A program made the translations under genes and the position numbers. 64,000 nucleotides of DNA from Bacillus crepusculi (GTDB lineage: Bacteria > Bacillota > Bacilli > Bacillales > Bacillaceae). Under the pieces are notes generated by a model. The model did not search any database and was not told the DNA's origin. It was given only the letters and a program-made list of their open reading frames with translations. Location of the stretch: assembly GCF_014764715.1 (NCBI RefSeq), contig NZ_JACXXE010000008.1, positions 107,853 through 171,852 of the forward strand, read 5' to 3'. Each line of letters starts with the position of its first letter. Within the stretch, counting starts at the first letter, position 1. Below, piece after piece: positions 29,011 through 38,156 of this stretch.

Positions 29011-29178
29011 TCAATAGCCTTGTATATTCATTTTTGCGAGCTGCCTTTTCTCATCTCGATAGGACTGCTCTCGTTTATATTCCACTTTCATCCGTAAGTC
29101 ATGGTCTCTTTCATACTCTGCATAGCTCATGCCATGAGCTTTATGCATGGCCTTTTCCATCTCGGCGGTATAATCCAA
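29011..29178 (-). CDS. Small charged hypothetical protein
   Basis: About 55 residues, rich in Lys, Arg, Glu, Met and Tyr (KAHGMSYAEYERDHDLRMKV, then EYKREQSYRDEKRQLAKMN), strongly helical. The frame is open upstream to 29233, but no ATG with a ribosome binding site is present; TTG at 29178 and ATG at 29160 are the choices. A second frame starting at AAGGAAGGGAATGG reads MVYYLFGP before stopping, so the gene may have been frameshifted at its start. Not recognised. Confidence 0.4.
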   Translation of the reverse strand: MDYTAEMEKAMHKAHGMSYAEYERDHDLRMKVEYKREQSYRDEKRQLAKMNIQGY

Positions 29179-29363
29179 TCCCAGTGTACTATGGTCCGAA
29201 CAAATAATAAACCATTCCCTTCCTTGAGTGTAGCTTTATTGTATCAAAGACATGCGGCTTCACTCAAAAGGGATATGACGCGCTATGCTGGCATATTTTC
29301 TCACACACTCCGATGAGAAGTGCTCAACTCTCTGAGATGGAAAAATACCATGTTTTTCTTCTC

Positions 29364-29732
29364 TTAATGCGTCTGTCCTCCAAATTCATCAATACATTGC
29401 TGAACGACAGTGATTCCTTGGCTCAGTGCTGCTCCGCCTCCAAACGCTGCCGCCACACTAACGACCTCTAGTAAATTCTCTTCTGTCGCCCCTTGATCCA
29501 GCGCTCCCTTTGTATGATAAATCATGCAGTATTCATCTTGGGCATGAATGCTAATACCAAGGGCAATCATTTGTTTTTCTTTTTGCGTTAATGAATCACT
29601 TTGGAAGCATTGCTCCGTAAATTCATTGAATTTCTTCCCAAACACCGGCATTTTCTTCTGAAATTCGCCCATTGCGGCTTTATAATCAGTCAATGATTGC
29701 TGCATGGACCCGCTCGTATGCTGTTCGTTCAT
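29364..29732 (-). CDS. yurZ: Carboxymuconolactone decarboxylase-family protein YurZ
   Basis: 122 residues of the AhpD-like/carboxymuconolactone decarboxylase fold. Core helices [20 protein letters not shown] and [20 protein letters not shown] are visible; the usual CxxC of AhpD is reduced to EYCMIYH, with a single Cys followed by His two residues later. Role unknown, perhaps in redox defence. Located between the suf and met operons as in B. subtilis; own ribosome binding site (GAAGGGATGG). Confidence 0.8.
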   Translation of the reverse strand: MNEQHTSGSMQQSLTDYKAAMGEFQKKMPVFGKKFNEFTEQCFQSDSLTQKEKQMIALGISIHAQDEYCMIYHTKGALDQGATEENLLEVVSVAAAFGGGAALSQGITVVQQCIDEFGGQTH

Positions 29733-29799
29733 CTTGTTTCCATCCCTTCAGGTCATTTGTACGTTTTTATTATGAGCTAGATTTAAAAAAATACACAAA

Positions 29800-29828
29800 A
29801 AACCTCGCTTTGCTGAAAGCGAGGTGAA
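29800..29828 (-). terminator. Terminator of the metNPQ operon
   Basis: CCTCGCTTT / AAAGCGAGG around a 4-base loop, A-run on the plus strand. Confidence 0.85.
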
Positions 29829-29835
29829 AAAGTTG

Positions 29836-30657
29836 TTATTCAGATACAGGCAATACTGCGCCGTCATATTTTTTGTCGATGAATTCTTTGATTTTATCAG
29901 AGTGAAGAACTTCCATTAATGTCTTGATCTTATCTGATTTTTCGTCACCTTTGCGAACCGCAACGATGTTTGCATATGGGTTGTTCTTTGTTTTTTCAAG
30001 TTCGATTGAATCTTTTTTCGGATTCAATTTGTTTTGGATCGCATAGTTGACGTTGATAAACACTGCATCGCCTTCACTGTTTTCATACGCTTTTGCCGTT
30101 AGTTCAGGCGCGATTTTTTTGAATTTTAGGTTCTTTGGGTTTTCTTTAATGTTCTTGACTGTTGCGTTGATTGTATCAACCTTTGGATCAAGCTTGATGA
30201 CACCTGCATTTTGCAATAGGGCAAGCATACGGCCTTGCTCAGCCACGTTGTTTGTCATGATGATGGTGCCGCCGTTTGGAATATCTTTTACTGATTTGTA
30301 TTTCTTAGAGTAGATACCGAAAGGCTCAAGGTGAACCGCACCAGCACTCACTAGGTTGTAATCTTTGTTTGATTTATTTTCTTCGTTTAAGTAAGGGATA
30401 TGCTGGAAAAAGTTCGCATCCACTTCTTTTTCAGCTAACGCTTTGTTGTACATTTTATAATCGCTAAGCACTTTTACTTTTAGATCGTAGCCTTTTTCTT
30501 TTAGAAGTGGTTTTGCTTCTTCAAGAATTTCGGCATGTGGTGTTTTTGAAGCCGCAACCGTAATGGTTTTGCTTTCGCTTGCGTTATTAGATGAACCGCA
30601 TGCAGCTAGAATACCTGCAAATGCTAGAAATAGTGCACTTAAAATCAATTTCTTCAT
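29836..30657 (-). CDS. metQ: Methionine ABC transporter binding lipoprotein MetQ
   Basis: 273-residue NlpA-family lipoprotein. Signal peptide with lipobox LAAC, Cys20. Mature protein with the typical start TITVAASKTPHAEILEEAKP. Binds D- and L-methionine outside the membrane for MetNP. Third gene of an operon behind a SAM riboswitch, 14 bp after metP. Confidence 0.92.
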   Translation of the reverse strand: MKKLILSALFLAFAGILAACGSSNNASESKTITVAASKTPHAEILEEAKPLLKEKGYDLKVKVLSDYKMYNKALAEKEVDANFFQHIPYLNEENKSNKDYNLVSAGAVHLEPFGIYSKKYKSVKDIPNGGTIIMTNNVAEQGRMLALLQNAGVIKLDPKVDTINATVKNIKENPKNLKFKKIAPELTAKAYENSEGDAVFINVNYAIQNKLNPKKDSIELEKTKNNPYANIVAVRKGDEKSDKIKTLMEVLHSDKIKEFIDKKYDGAVLPVSE

Positions 30658-30671
30658 GAATAAATCCTCCC

Positions 30672-31340
30672 TTAACGTTTATCAATTTTATTTGTAATCA
30701 AATCACCGATTATTTGAATAATAAAGACGATGATAAGAATAAACACAGTGGCTACAAGTGTGACATCTGTATTACCAGATTGGTATCCTTCTACATAAGC
30801 AAGGTCACCAAGTCCGCCTGCCCCAATTGCTCCTGCAATCGCAGTAGAGCCAATTAGAGCAATAGCTGTTACGGTAATGCCTGAAATAAGGGCTGGCAGT
30901 GATTCTGGTAGCAATACTTTGAAAATAATTGTCGACGTTTTCGCTCCCATGGATCGTGCTGCTTCAATGACTCCTTTGTCTACTTCACGCAGTGCAATTT
31001 CAACAAGGCGTGCATAGAACGGAGCTGACCCAATGACCAGGGCTGGAAGTGCTGCATTGGGGCCTAAAATAGTACCCATAATGAGTTTTGTAAACCCTAA
31101 TAATAGAATGATTAAAATGATAAAAGGAATCGATCTAAAAATGTTAACGACTGCTCCGATGACAGTGCTAATCGGTTTATTTTCCCAAAGACCGCCTTTA
31201 CTAGTCAAAAAGAGCAATAGTCCAAGGATGATCCCAATAATAAAAGCAAATGCCAATGAAATGAGTGTCATATACACCGTTTCACCCGTTGCATTCCAAA
31301 TGACTTCTAAATCAACGTTCGGAAACCATTTCTCAAACAT
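30672..31340 (-). CDS. metP: Methionine ABC transporter permease MetP
   Basis: 222-residue permease with five to six helices and the BPD-transport motif (EAARSMGAKTSTIIFKVLLP, the EAA loop). Forms a homodimeric channel energised by MetN. Overlaps metN by 8 bp. Confidence 0.92.
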   Translation of the reverse strand: MFEKWFPNVDLEVIWNATGETVYMTLISLAFAFIIGIILGLLLFLTSKGGLWENKPISTVIGAVVNIFRSIPFIILIILLLGFTKLIMGTILGPNAALPALVIGSAPFYARLVEIALREVDKGVIEAARSMGAKTSTIIFKVLLPESLPALISGITVTAIALIGSTAIAGAIGAGGLGDLAYVEGYQSGNTDVTLVATVFILIIVFIIQIIGDLITNKIDKR

Positions 31341-32358
31341 GTGTCATCACCTCAATTTCAACCTGTTTGCTTTGGATATAGGCGATGGCTTTTTCAACCT
31401 CGGTCTCTTCTCCATTAATATGGATAAAGAGTGTTCCAAACGCACCTTCCTGCGTTTGAGAAATCTTTCCTTGAAGGATGTTCACATCGACCTTGAAGGA
31501 TCGAATGATTTCCGTGATCAGCGGCTGTTCGGCAGAATCTCCGATAAAGGACAACCGGACGACCTGACCTTCTTTTACTCTCTTTAGGACGTGCTCGATT
31601 GTTTCTTTCGCTTCTTCTGGTTCAGCAAGCTGTTTCACGAATCGCTTCGTCATTTCTTCCTTCGGCTGTCTGAAGACACGTAATACTTCGCCTTCTTCGA
31701 CAATACGGCCATTCTCCATCACCGCCACACGATGACAAATTTTGCGAATGACGTGCATTTCGTGTGTAATCAGCACAATCGTCAGCCCTAACCGTTTATT
31801 GATATCCGCTAAAAGATCAAGGATGGAATCGGTTGTTTGCGGATCAAGTGCAGATGTTGCTTCGTCACATAAAAGAACCTTTGGATCATTCGCTAATGCT
31901 CTCGCAATCCCTACACGCTGCTTTTGTCCGCCGCTTAGCTGAGATGGATACGCATTTTCTTTTCCTTCTAAACCGACCAATTTAATCAGTTCATTTGCAC
32001 GCTCTCTCCGTTTGGATGTCGGTACGCCTGCGATCTCCAGCGGAAACATAATGTTTTGTCGCACTGTTCTTGACCAAAGCAAGTTAAAGTGCTGGAAGAT
32101 CATGCTGATTTCCTGTCTTGCTTTCCGAAGTTTCGCATTTGATACTTCATTGATCCGGTTGCCTGCCACTTCAACAATTCCTTCTGTTGGTAGCTCCAGA
32201 CCGTTTAATAGGCGAATAAGCGAGCTTTTTCCTGCACCGCTATACCCGATAATTCCGAATATTTCACCTTTATCAATATCCAAGTTGACGTCTTTCACTG
32301 CGTCAACATTTCCGCTTTTTGAGTAGTACGTTTTTGATACATTCTGTAAATGGATCAC
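31333..32358 (-). CDS. metN: Methionine ABC transporter ATPase MetN
   Basis: 341 residues: ABC ATPase (Walker A GYSGAGKSS, signature LSGGQKQR, Walker B VLLCDEATSALD) and a C-terminal NIL regulatory domain (about 265-341) that senses methionine. Start set at GTG 32358, since AGGTGATC is seven bases upstream and the resulting length equals that of B. subtilis MetN; longer readings to 32403 have no ribosome binding site and run into the leader. Confidence 0.92.
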   Translation of the reverse strand: MIHLQNVSKTYYSKSGNVDAVKDVNLDIDKGEIFGIIGYSGAGKSSLIRLLNGLELPTEGIVEVAGNRINEVSNAKLRKARQEISMIFQHFNLLWSRTVRQNIMFPLEIAGVPTSKRRERANELIKLVGLEGKENAYPSQLSGGQKQRVGIARALANDPKVLLCDEATSALDPQTTDSILDLLADINKRLGLTIVLITHEMHVIRKICHRVAVMENGRIVEEGEVLRVFRQPKEEMTKRFVKQLAEPEEAKETIEHVLKRVKEGQVVRLSFIGDSAEQPLITEIIRSFKVDVNILQGKISQTQEGAFGTLFIHINGEETEVEKAIAYIQSKQVEIEVMTHV

Positions 32359-32452
32359 AGTCTGATCACCTGCTTTCTTGCTGAATCTATAGGTTGCCAT
32401 CACATACGTTCATTTATTCTTATCGTATCACGTTATCCTGTTTCCAGGTCAG

Positions 32453-32496
32453 TAAAAAAGACCTAACTGCAACGCAAGCAGAAAGGCCTTTTATAT
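32453..32496 (-). terminator. Riboswitch-controlled terminator of metNPQ
   Basis: On the minus strand AAAAGGCCT ... (CTGC-loop-GCAG) ... TAGGTCTTTTTT forms the terminator at the end of the S-box leader, with the T-run at 32453-32460. Confidence 0.8.
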
Positions 32497-32507
32497 CAAA
32501 TACGCCT

Positions 32508-32624
32508 TTCTCTCATCTTTCAAAGCGTTGCGGCTTTGAGTGAATTGGCACCAATTTCAGCTATGCTGACGGTTGCCGGGTTTCATAGGGCACGTCCCTC
32601 CACCTCTCTTAATAAGAGAAAATA
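32508..32624 (-). promoter_or_regulatory. SAM-I (S-box) riboswitch
   Basis: Minus-strand leader with the S-box core: CTCTTATTAAGAGAGGTGGA, then GGGACGTGCCCTATGAAACC, CGGCAACC, GGTGCCAATTC and the closing GATGAGAG. It precedes a terminator and metN, predicting shut-off of methionine import when S-adenosylmethionine is high, as in B. subtilis. Confidence 0.93.
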
Positions 32625-32720
32625 TGTTGTTTTATGTGATGTTCATGTTTTTACTAACGTAGAATATCATGCTACCCGAGATATGTCAACGCTGTAAATC
32701 GCTAATTTCCAAGTAAACGA

Positions 32721-33062
32721 CTACGTTATCATTTTTCGAAAAAAACCGTTCGTCAGCCAAAGCACAGCCTCTAGTCTAAGAAGTGCGCGGAATGAGCCTT
32801 TCACCTTCACATGTCCTCTGCTAATGAGCTGCTGCAAGGACATGTCACCATCTAATAATTGCAGAATTTCTTTCCTCTCACCATAAAAGATAAGATCCGA
32901 TAACTCAATTGCAGGTAGCCTCTTCACTTCACCACGTTCATCCACAAGCAATGTACAAGAGTCCGTTTCCGCCTCAAATGTAATCTTCAAGGATGATGAG
33001 GAAAGCAGCGGCTTTAGCAATAATCGCTGCCCTGTGTTTCCATGAGCTTTCACTTTTTTCAC
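32721..33062 (-). CDS. yusD: YusD-like small protein (SCP2-like)
   Basis: 113 residues, GTG start with GGAGG seven bases upstream. Middle and end resemble a sterol-carrier-protein-2-like fold (LIFYGERKEILQLLDGDMSL, RGHVKVKGSFRALLRLE), with the L-x-G-x-L-K-x-x-G type pattern. Function unknown. Position between metN and yusE matches B. subtilis yusD. Confidence 0.65.
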   Translation of the reverse strand: MKKVKAHGNTGQRLLLKPLLSSSSLKITFEAETDSCTLLVDERGEVKRLPAIELSDLIFYGERKEILQLLDGDMSLQQLISRGHVKVKGSFRALLRLEAVLWLTNGFFRKMIT

Positions 33063-33173
33063 ATATATAACCTCCCTGTCATTTGGTTATACATAACATT
33101 TCTCTGCAAACATCGGCTTGTCCTTTATAAATAACTCGACAAATTTTCAAATGAATTGCTTGAAATATGACAA

Positions 33174-33198
33174 AAAACCGCTTTATTTAGCGGTTTCA
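33174..33198 (-). terminator. Terminator overlapping the end of yusE
   Basis: AAACCGCT / AGCGGTTT stem; the stop codon of yusE lies in the loop. A-run on the plus strand gives the T-run for the minus-strand transcript. Confidence 0.7.
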
Positions 33199-33485
33199 AT
33201 CATTTCATGAAGATATGGAACTGAGTGAAAGGCATAGCCTTTTTGCACAATCTCACCCTTTTTAAACAGTAGAAAGCAAGGAACACTTTCGATTTCAAAT
33301 GCTTTCGCAAAGCCCGGTGAGTAGTTTAAATTATTCTCGTAAAATGGCACATCCGGCTGCATGGCATCTACCACTGTCAGCATTTTCTTTGCTAGCTGGC
33401 ATGTTCCGCAAAACGGTGTATATAAGTACAAAAGAAATAAATCGTCCTCTATCTCCTTGAATTCATGTTCTTCAATCTCTTTCAT
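33183..33485 (-). CDS. yusE: Thioredoxin-like protein YusE
   Basis: 100-residue thioredoxin fold with the redox-active pair Cys26-x-x-Cys29 in TPFCGTCQLAKK and the cis-Pro region VESVPCFLLFK. FCGTC replaces the usual WCGPC, suggesting a different redox potential or partner. Cytoplasmic. Follows yusF by 12 bp. Confidence 0.8.
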   Translation of the reverse strand: MKEIEEHEFKEIEDDLFLLYLYTPFCGTCQLAKKMLTVVDAMQPDVPFYENNLNYSPGFAKAFEIESVPCFLLFKKGEIVQKGYAFHSVPYLHEMIETAK

Positions 33486-33497
33486 ATACGTCCACCC

Positions 33498-33842
33498 TCA
33501 TAAATATTTCGAATGAACATCAATGTTTGCAGCTAATAGAATAGATGCAATATGGGCTGACGGTGAAGCGGCCACTTCGCGGTACGTTCTGTCGACAAAC
33601 AAATGAAGTGCTTCAGGAAATTCTTTTCGAAATTGCTTCCGCAGTTTTTCGCCAGCATCGTCACTGTCTGCTAATATGTAAACGTCTTTCCCCAATAAAT
33701 CGTCCACGAGCTGATCCAGCTTCGATGTACTAATCGTGCCATTGGTGCAAATGATGGTAACAGGTTCACTAATCACTTCTTTTAGCTTTTGTTTGTCTGA
33801 TTTACCTTCTACAATGATGACCTTTTCTATCTCGACGTTCAT
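33498..33842 (-). CDS. yusF: Toprim-domain protein YusF
   Basis: 114 residues consisting of a small Toprim domain: VIIVEGKSDKQKLKEV (conserved Glu) and DVYILADSDDAGEKLRK (DxD motif), as in RNase M5 and DnaG-type proteins. Likely acts on or binds nucleic acid. ATG at 33842 chosen; the longer reading to 33875 has no better ribosome binding site. Confidence 0.8.
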   Translation of the reverse strand: MNVEIEKVIIVEGKSDKQKLKEVISEPVTIICTNGTISTSKLDQLVDDLLGKDVYILADSDDAGEKLRKQFRKEFPEALHLFVDRTYREVAASPSAHIASILLAANIDVHSKYL

Positions 33843-33937
33843 CACGATCACCCGGCCCTTTTGACGTTGATTCACTTCTTCCTTAGATTACAATCTTTCA
33901 TTCAGGTTGTAAAGAATGGGCACCTCGTCACCAAAAA

Positions 33938-33970
33938 GACTGCAGCTTATGCTCACTGCAGCCTTATCTG
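33938..33970 (-). terminator. Terminator after yusG
   Basis: GACTGCAG / CTGCAGCC pairing (one wobble) with an A-run at the plus-strand left side. Confidence 0.65.
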
Positions 33971-33973
33971 TGA

Positions 33974-34249
33974 TTAGCACCAGCCATTTTCATCGTCACA
34001 GTCTACATATTGTTCTGTCCCGTGGGTCAATGTATCAGACAGACGATAAAAACGATTTTGATCATAGGAATAACCCGATTTTAATTCATATTGGTTTTCA
34101 CTAATCATCGTACCAATCTCTTCATTTTGATGATAAAGCACCATGCCGCTTTCTTTGAATCGCCCAGTGACATGCTCTGTTATATCCACCTGTTCTTTTT
34201 GAAAAGACAAATTGGACACCCCCCATAAAGGTAGAGTGTCCAATTTCAC
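33974..34249 (-). CDS. yusG: YusG-like small protein (DUF2553)
   Basis: Up to 91 residues. The body (VDITEHVTGRFKESGMVLYH, FYRLSDTLTH, and the end YVDCDDENGWC) matches YusG/DUF2553 proteins; function unknown. The long reading starts at GTG 34249, but that start lies inside a strong hairpin. TTG at 34210, with GGGGG upstream, or GTG at 34219 are more likely true starts. Follows gcvH. Confidence 0.65.
   Translation of the reverse strand: MKLDTLPLWGVSNLSFQKEQVDITEHVTGRFKESGMVLYHQNEEIGTMISENQYELKSGYSYDQNRFYRLSDTLTHGTEQYVDCDDENGWC
34209..34246 (-). terminator. Hairpin between gcvH and yusG
   Basis: AAATTGGACAC (34209-34219) and GTGTCCAATTT (34236-34246) form a perfect 11-bp stem with a 16-base loop just after the gcvH stop. 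Probably an attenuator or terminator that lowers yusG expression. Confidence 0.6.
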
Positions 34250-34254
34250 AAGAA

Positions 34255-34638
34255 TTAGTCTTCTTTTGTCATTTCTTCATATTGCTCAGCTGTCATTAAG
34301 TTCTCGATTTCAGACGCATCAGCTGGCTCTACTACGATCATCCAAGCTTTTTCATATGGAGAGTCGTTGACGAACTCTGGGCTGTCATCCAGCTCATCGT
34401 TTACTTCAACGATTGTGCCATTGATCGGTGCATAAAGTTCAGAAACTGTTTTGACTGATTCTACACTTCCGAATGGCTCGTCCGCTGTGATTTTGTCTCC
34501 TACTTCAGGAAGCTCAACGAACACGATATCGCCTAGCTCAGATTGAGCAAAATGCGTAATACCGATACGCACCTTATCTCCTTCTACTTTGACCCATTCA
34601 TGTTCTTCTGAATAACGTAAATCTTTTGGTGTGCTCAT
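34255..34638 (-). CDS. gcvH: Glycine cleavage system H protein
   Basis: 127 residues. Carries the aminomethyl group between the other glycine cleavage proteins on lipoyl-Lys63 ([15 protein letters not shown]) and in Bacillus also hands lipoyl/octanoyl groups to other enzymes through LipL. Complete; ATG behind GGAGGGG. Confidence 0.95.
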   Translation of the reverse strand: MSTPKDLRYSEEHEWVKVEGDKVRIGITHFAQSELGDIVFVELPEVGDKITADEPFGSVESVKTVSELYAPINGTIVEVNDELDDSPEFVNDSPYEKAWMIVVEPADASEIENLMTAEQYEEMTKED

Positions 34639-34704
34639 TCAATACCCCTCCAGTCTTTTCATTCCGTCTATATTGAAGATACCACAATCTGAATGAAAGT
34701 TACA

Positions 34705-35064
34705 TCATTTCCAGACGCTTTTAAATGTATCTTCATTAAATCCAACTGTCACTCGTTTGCCGTCTGTTGTAATCGGACGCTTGATTAGCATTCCGTTAGA
34801 CGCGAGTAATTCTAGCTGCTCGTCCTCTGACATTGCAGGAAGTTTATCTTTTAGCTGCAGCTCCCGGTATTTCTGTCCGCTTGTATTAAAGAATTTTTTC
34901 AGCTCTAAACCGCTTTTTTCGTAAAGGGCTTTTAGGGTTTCTTTATCAGGCGTCTCTTCGACGATATGTATGCTGTTGATGTCTTTATTGTGTTCTTCCA
35001 GCCACTTTTTTGCTTTTCGGCATGTACCGCAAGATGGGTATTCGTAAACATCTAAAGCCACCAT
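34705..35064 (-). CDS. yusI: ArsC/Spx-family protein YusI
   Basis: 119 residues with a thioredoxin-like ArsC/Spx fold; Cys12-x-x-Cys15 (YPSCGTCRKAKKW) and the family block KDKLPAMSEDEQLELLASNG with LIKRPI(TT). Not arsenate reductase proper; function unknown. Start ATG 35064 directly after AGGAGGTG; the longer reading is rejected. Confidence 0.82.
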   Translation of the reverse strand: MVALDVYEYPSCGTCRKAKKWLEEHNKDINSIHIVEETPDKETLKALYEKSGLELKKFFNTSGQKYRELQLKDKLPAMSEDEQLELLASNGMLIKRPITTDGKRVTVGFNEDTFKSVWK

Positions 35065-35131
35065 TTTCACCTCCTGCAAATTGTGACAACATTTTATCAC
35101 AAAATATTTTAAAAACCTAAATGTATGCTTA

Positions 35132-35164
35132 CAAAAAGGTGCGGAGCCCACTCCGCACCTTTCG
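35132..35164 (-). terminator. Terminator of the fadNAE operon
   Basis: AAAGGTGCGGAG / CTCCGCACCTTT, A-run on the plus-strand left side. Confidence 0.85.
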
Positions 35165-35172
35165 AACCGTTT

Positions 35173-36954
35173 TTACACGATATATTTCTCTGCTTCAAAG
35201 ATTCGTTTTGCCACCTCGCGCTTTTTGGCGATGACATTGATCGGCGTGAATCTTGTCAGTTTGCGAAGGGCTGACAGGCTCATGCGAAGTGCATCTCCTT
35301 CTTCCATCGCAATCAAGGATTCTTTCGCATGGGCTTCAATCTTTAAGAAGGCTTCCTGCGTGAAAATTTGCGTGTAGGCAAGCTTTTGCGCGTTCTTTTC
35401 TGCGCCTGATGCTGCGATGGCTTTTTCGGTACGCAGGATCGCTGATTCAGCAGCGAAAATGTCGTTGACAATATCCGCTATGTTTACAAGAATTTCTTGC
35501 TCTTTGTCTAATGCTTTTCCATATTTCATTGCTGCCATACCTGCTACCATTAAGGCGATTTTTTTCGCATGGGCGAGCAAGTATTTTTCTTGATCGAGCG
35601 GCTGATCACCTGGTTCCTCTGGCATCATCATCATGAGCTCTTCCTGCAAGGTCTGTGCTTTCTGAAGAAGCGGAAGCTCTCCTTTCATCGCTTTCTTCAA
35701 AAATGTGCCTGGTACAAGCAAACGGTTGATTTCATTTGTCCCTTCAAAAATACGGTTAATCCGTGAGTCACGATAGGCTCTTTCGACCTCGTATTCTTGC
35801 ATGAATCCGTAGCCGCCGTGAATTTGCACGCCCTCATCTACGATATAATCTAAGGTTTCAGAGCCAAGCACTTTACAGAGAGAGCATTCAATTGCATATT
35901 CTGCAATGGACTGGGCAATTTGTTTGCCGTCCTTTTGCTCTTCTTCACTTAGTAGACCCATGCGCTGTTCAAATAGCCCCACTGTGCGGTATACAGCACT
36001 TTCCATGGCATAGAGCTTTGCCGACATGTTGGCTGCTTTTTCTCCAATTAAGCTAAATTGAGAAATTGGTGTATTGAACTGTTTACGCTGGTTCGCGTAT
36101 TCTGCTGATAATTGGATGACCCGTTTTGACGCACCGATTGTACCAACGGCCAACTTATAGCGTCCAATATTCAAAATGTTAAAGGCAATAACATGACCTC
36201 TGCCTGCTTCACCAAGTAAATTCTCTTTTGGCACTTCGGCATCTTCTAGAATTAACGTTCTCGTCGATGATCCTTTAATGCCCATTTTTTTCTCCTCAGG
36301 TCCTGTTTTGACGCCTGGAAAATCCTTTTCTACGATAAAAGCAGAGAAGTGTTCACCATCAATCTTCGCATAGACAACAAAGACATCTGCAAATGCGGAG
36401 TTCGTGATCCACTGCTTTTCTCCATTGAGGACATAATGCGTGCCAGCTTCATTCAGGACCGCAGTTGTTTTTGCCCCAAGAGCGTCTGAGCCTGATCCTG
36501 GCTCTGTTAGGGCGTACGCCGCAATGGTTTCTCCAGAGGCAAGCCCAGGCAGGTACGTTTCCTTTTGCGCTTGATTTCCGAACAGCACAATCGGCAGAGA
36601 ACCGATGCCGACATGGGCGCCATAGGAAAGTGAGAAGCTCCCTGCTCTAGCAAATTTTTCAGTAATGATGGCTGAACTGATTTTATCTAGTCCAAGTCCG
36701 CCAAATTCCTCTGGCACGTCAGCTCCAAGCAGGCCAAGCTCTCCAGCCTTTTTGAGCAGTCTGACCGAATGCTCGAATTCATGATTTTCAATTTGATCTA
36801 TATGCGGAACTACGTCTTGTAAAATGTAATCCTCTGTTGTCTTCCCAATCATCTGATGCTCATCAGAGAAATCCTCTGGTGTAAAGATATGCTCATAATT
36901 CGTCTCATCAATTAAGAAACTGCCACCCTTTTTTACATCTTCCATTGCTTTCAT
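35173..36954 (-). CDS. fadE: Acyl-CoA dehydrogenase FadE
   Basis: 593 residues, the long form of acyl-CoA dehydrogenase: FAD-dependent first oxidation in beta-oxidation. [20 protein letters not shown] and the second signature [20 protein letters not shown] are present, then a C-terminal extension of about 180 residues found in the FadE/VLCAD-like branch. ATG with GGGGG upstream. Third gene of fadNAE, 14 bp after fadA. Confidence 0.92.
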   Translation of the reverse strand: MKAMEDVKKGGSFLIDETNYEHIFTPEDFSDEHQMIGKTTEDYILQDVVPHIDQIENHEFEHSVRLLKKAGELGLLGADVPEEFGGLGLDKISSAIITEKFARAGSFSLSYGAHVGIGSLPIVLFGNQAQKETYLPGLASGETIAAYALTEPGSGSDALGAKTTAVLNEAGTHYVLNGEKQWITNSAFADVFVVYAKIDGEHFSAFIVEKDFPGVKTGPEEKKMGIKGSSTRTLILEDAEVPKENLLGEAGRGHVIAFNILNIGRYKLAVGTIGASKRVIQLSAEYANQRKQFNTPISQFSLIGEKAANMSAKLYAMESAVYRTVGLFEQRMGLLSEEEQKDGKQIAQSIAEYAIECSLCKVLGSETLDYIVDEGVQIHGGYGFMQEYEVERAYRDSRINRIFEGTNEINRLLVPGTFLKKAMKGELPLLQKAQTLQEELMMMMPEEPGDQPLDQEKYLLAHAKKIALMVAGMAAMKYGKALDKEQEILVNIADIVNDIFAAESAILRTEKAIAASGAEKNAQKLAYTQIFTQEAFLKIEAHAKESLIAMEEGDALRMSLSALRKLTRFTPINVIAKKREVAKRIFEAEKYIV

Positions 36955-36968
36955 CCTGATTTCCCCCT

Positions 36969-38144
36969 TTAGATCAATTCAAAAATGCCTGCTGCTCCCA
37001 TGCCGCCGCCGATACACATTGTCACAATGCCAAATTGCTCGTTTCGCCGTTTCATTTCATGAATGAGTGACAGCGTGAGTTTCGTTCCTGTACAGCCAAG
37101 CGGATGTCCAAGCGCAATTGCCCCGCCATTGACATTCACCTTCTCTTCATCAATCCCTAAATGACGAATGACTTGAATGGCCTGAGATGCAAAGGCTTCG
37201 TTTAATTCAAACAGCCCAATATCCTTCAGCTCTAAGCCAGCAATTTTCAGCGCACGCGGAATGGCTTCAACCGGTCCAATTCCCATGACTTCAGGTGGTA
37301 CACCGCCAACAGCAAATGCTCGAAACTTTGCGAGCGGCTGAAGTGAGAGAGAGGATGCTTTCGCGCGATCCATCATCATCACGCATGCAGCGCCGTCACT
37401 TGTTTGCGAGGAGTTCCCTGCGGTCACTGTGCCTTTTGTTTGGAAAGCAGGTCGTAAGGTTGAAAGAATCTCCTCTGTTGTGCCAGCTCTCACACCTTCA
37501 TCCTGCGAGAATGTAAATTGATGTTCTTCTACTTGATATTGCTCTCCTACCCGTTTTTCCGTTACATCCACGGGCACAATTTCATCTGAAAATTTCCCCT
37601 CCTGCAATGCCTTTGCTGCCTTTTGATGACTTCTCACCGCAAAGGCATCTTGATCCTGACGTGTGACCTGATACTTTTGCGCCACTTGCTCTGCTGTGTG
37701 CCCCATGCTCATGTAGTATTCAGGCGCTTGCTCTGCTAATAGAGCATTCGGACGAATGGAATGCCCCATCATCGGCACCTGCGACATCGATTCAACGCCT
37801 CCGGCTAAAATCGTGTCTGCCTGACCGAGCATAATTCGCTCACCCGCATAAGCGATAGATTGAAGACCAGACGAGCAGTACCGGTTAATGGTGATGGCAG
37901 GTACGGTATACGGAAGTCCTGCTAACGCCCCAATATTCCGGGCCACATTTAACCCCTGCTCTGCTTCTGGTGTCGCACATCCGATAATCAAATCATCTAT
38001 CTGTCCGTCATAATCACCGGCACGCTTTAGCGTTTCTTTTACACACAATGCGCCCATATCATCAGGTCTGACATGTTTTAATGATCCTTTTTTCGCTTTC
38101 CCTACTGGTGTTCTTGCGCCAGCGACAATCACTGCTTCTCTCAT
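36969..38144 (-). CDS. fadA: 3-ketoacyl-CoA thiolase FadA
   Basis: 391 residues. Cleaves 3-ketoacyl-CoA. Active-site Cys90 (NRYCSSGLQS), His in GGAIALGHPLGCTG (about 347) and the second Cys in TMCIGGGMGA (about 377). Complete. 12 bp after fadN. Confidence 0.94.
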   Translation of the reverse strand: MREAVIVAGARTPVGKAKKGSLKHVRPDDMGALCVKETLKRAGDYDGQIDDLIIGCATPEAEQGLNVARNIGALAGLPYTVPAITINRYCSSGLQSIAYAGERIMLGQADTILAGGVESMSQVPMMGHSIRPNALLAEQAPEYYMSMGHTAEQVAQKYQVTRQDQDAFAVRSHQKAAKALQEGKFSDEIVPVDVTEKRVGEQYQVEEHQFTFSQDEGVRAGTTEEILSTLRPAFQTKGTVTAGNSSQTSDGAACVMMMDRAKASSLSLQPLAKFRAFAVGGVPPEVMGIGPVEAIPRALKIAGLELKDIGLFELNEAFASQAIQVIRHLGIDEEKVNVNGGAIALGHPLGCTGTKLTLSLIHEMKRRNEQFGIVTMCIGGGMGAAGIFELI

Positions 38145-38156
38145 TTTGACTCCCCC

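Noticed and set aside
31033..31587. 184-residue plus-strand reading frame across metP/metN
   Set aside because: Crosses two conserved genes on the other strand and lacks a ribosome binding site.
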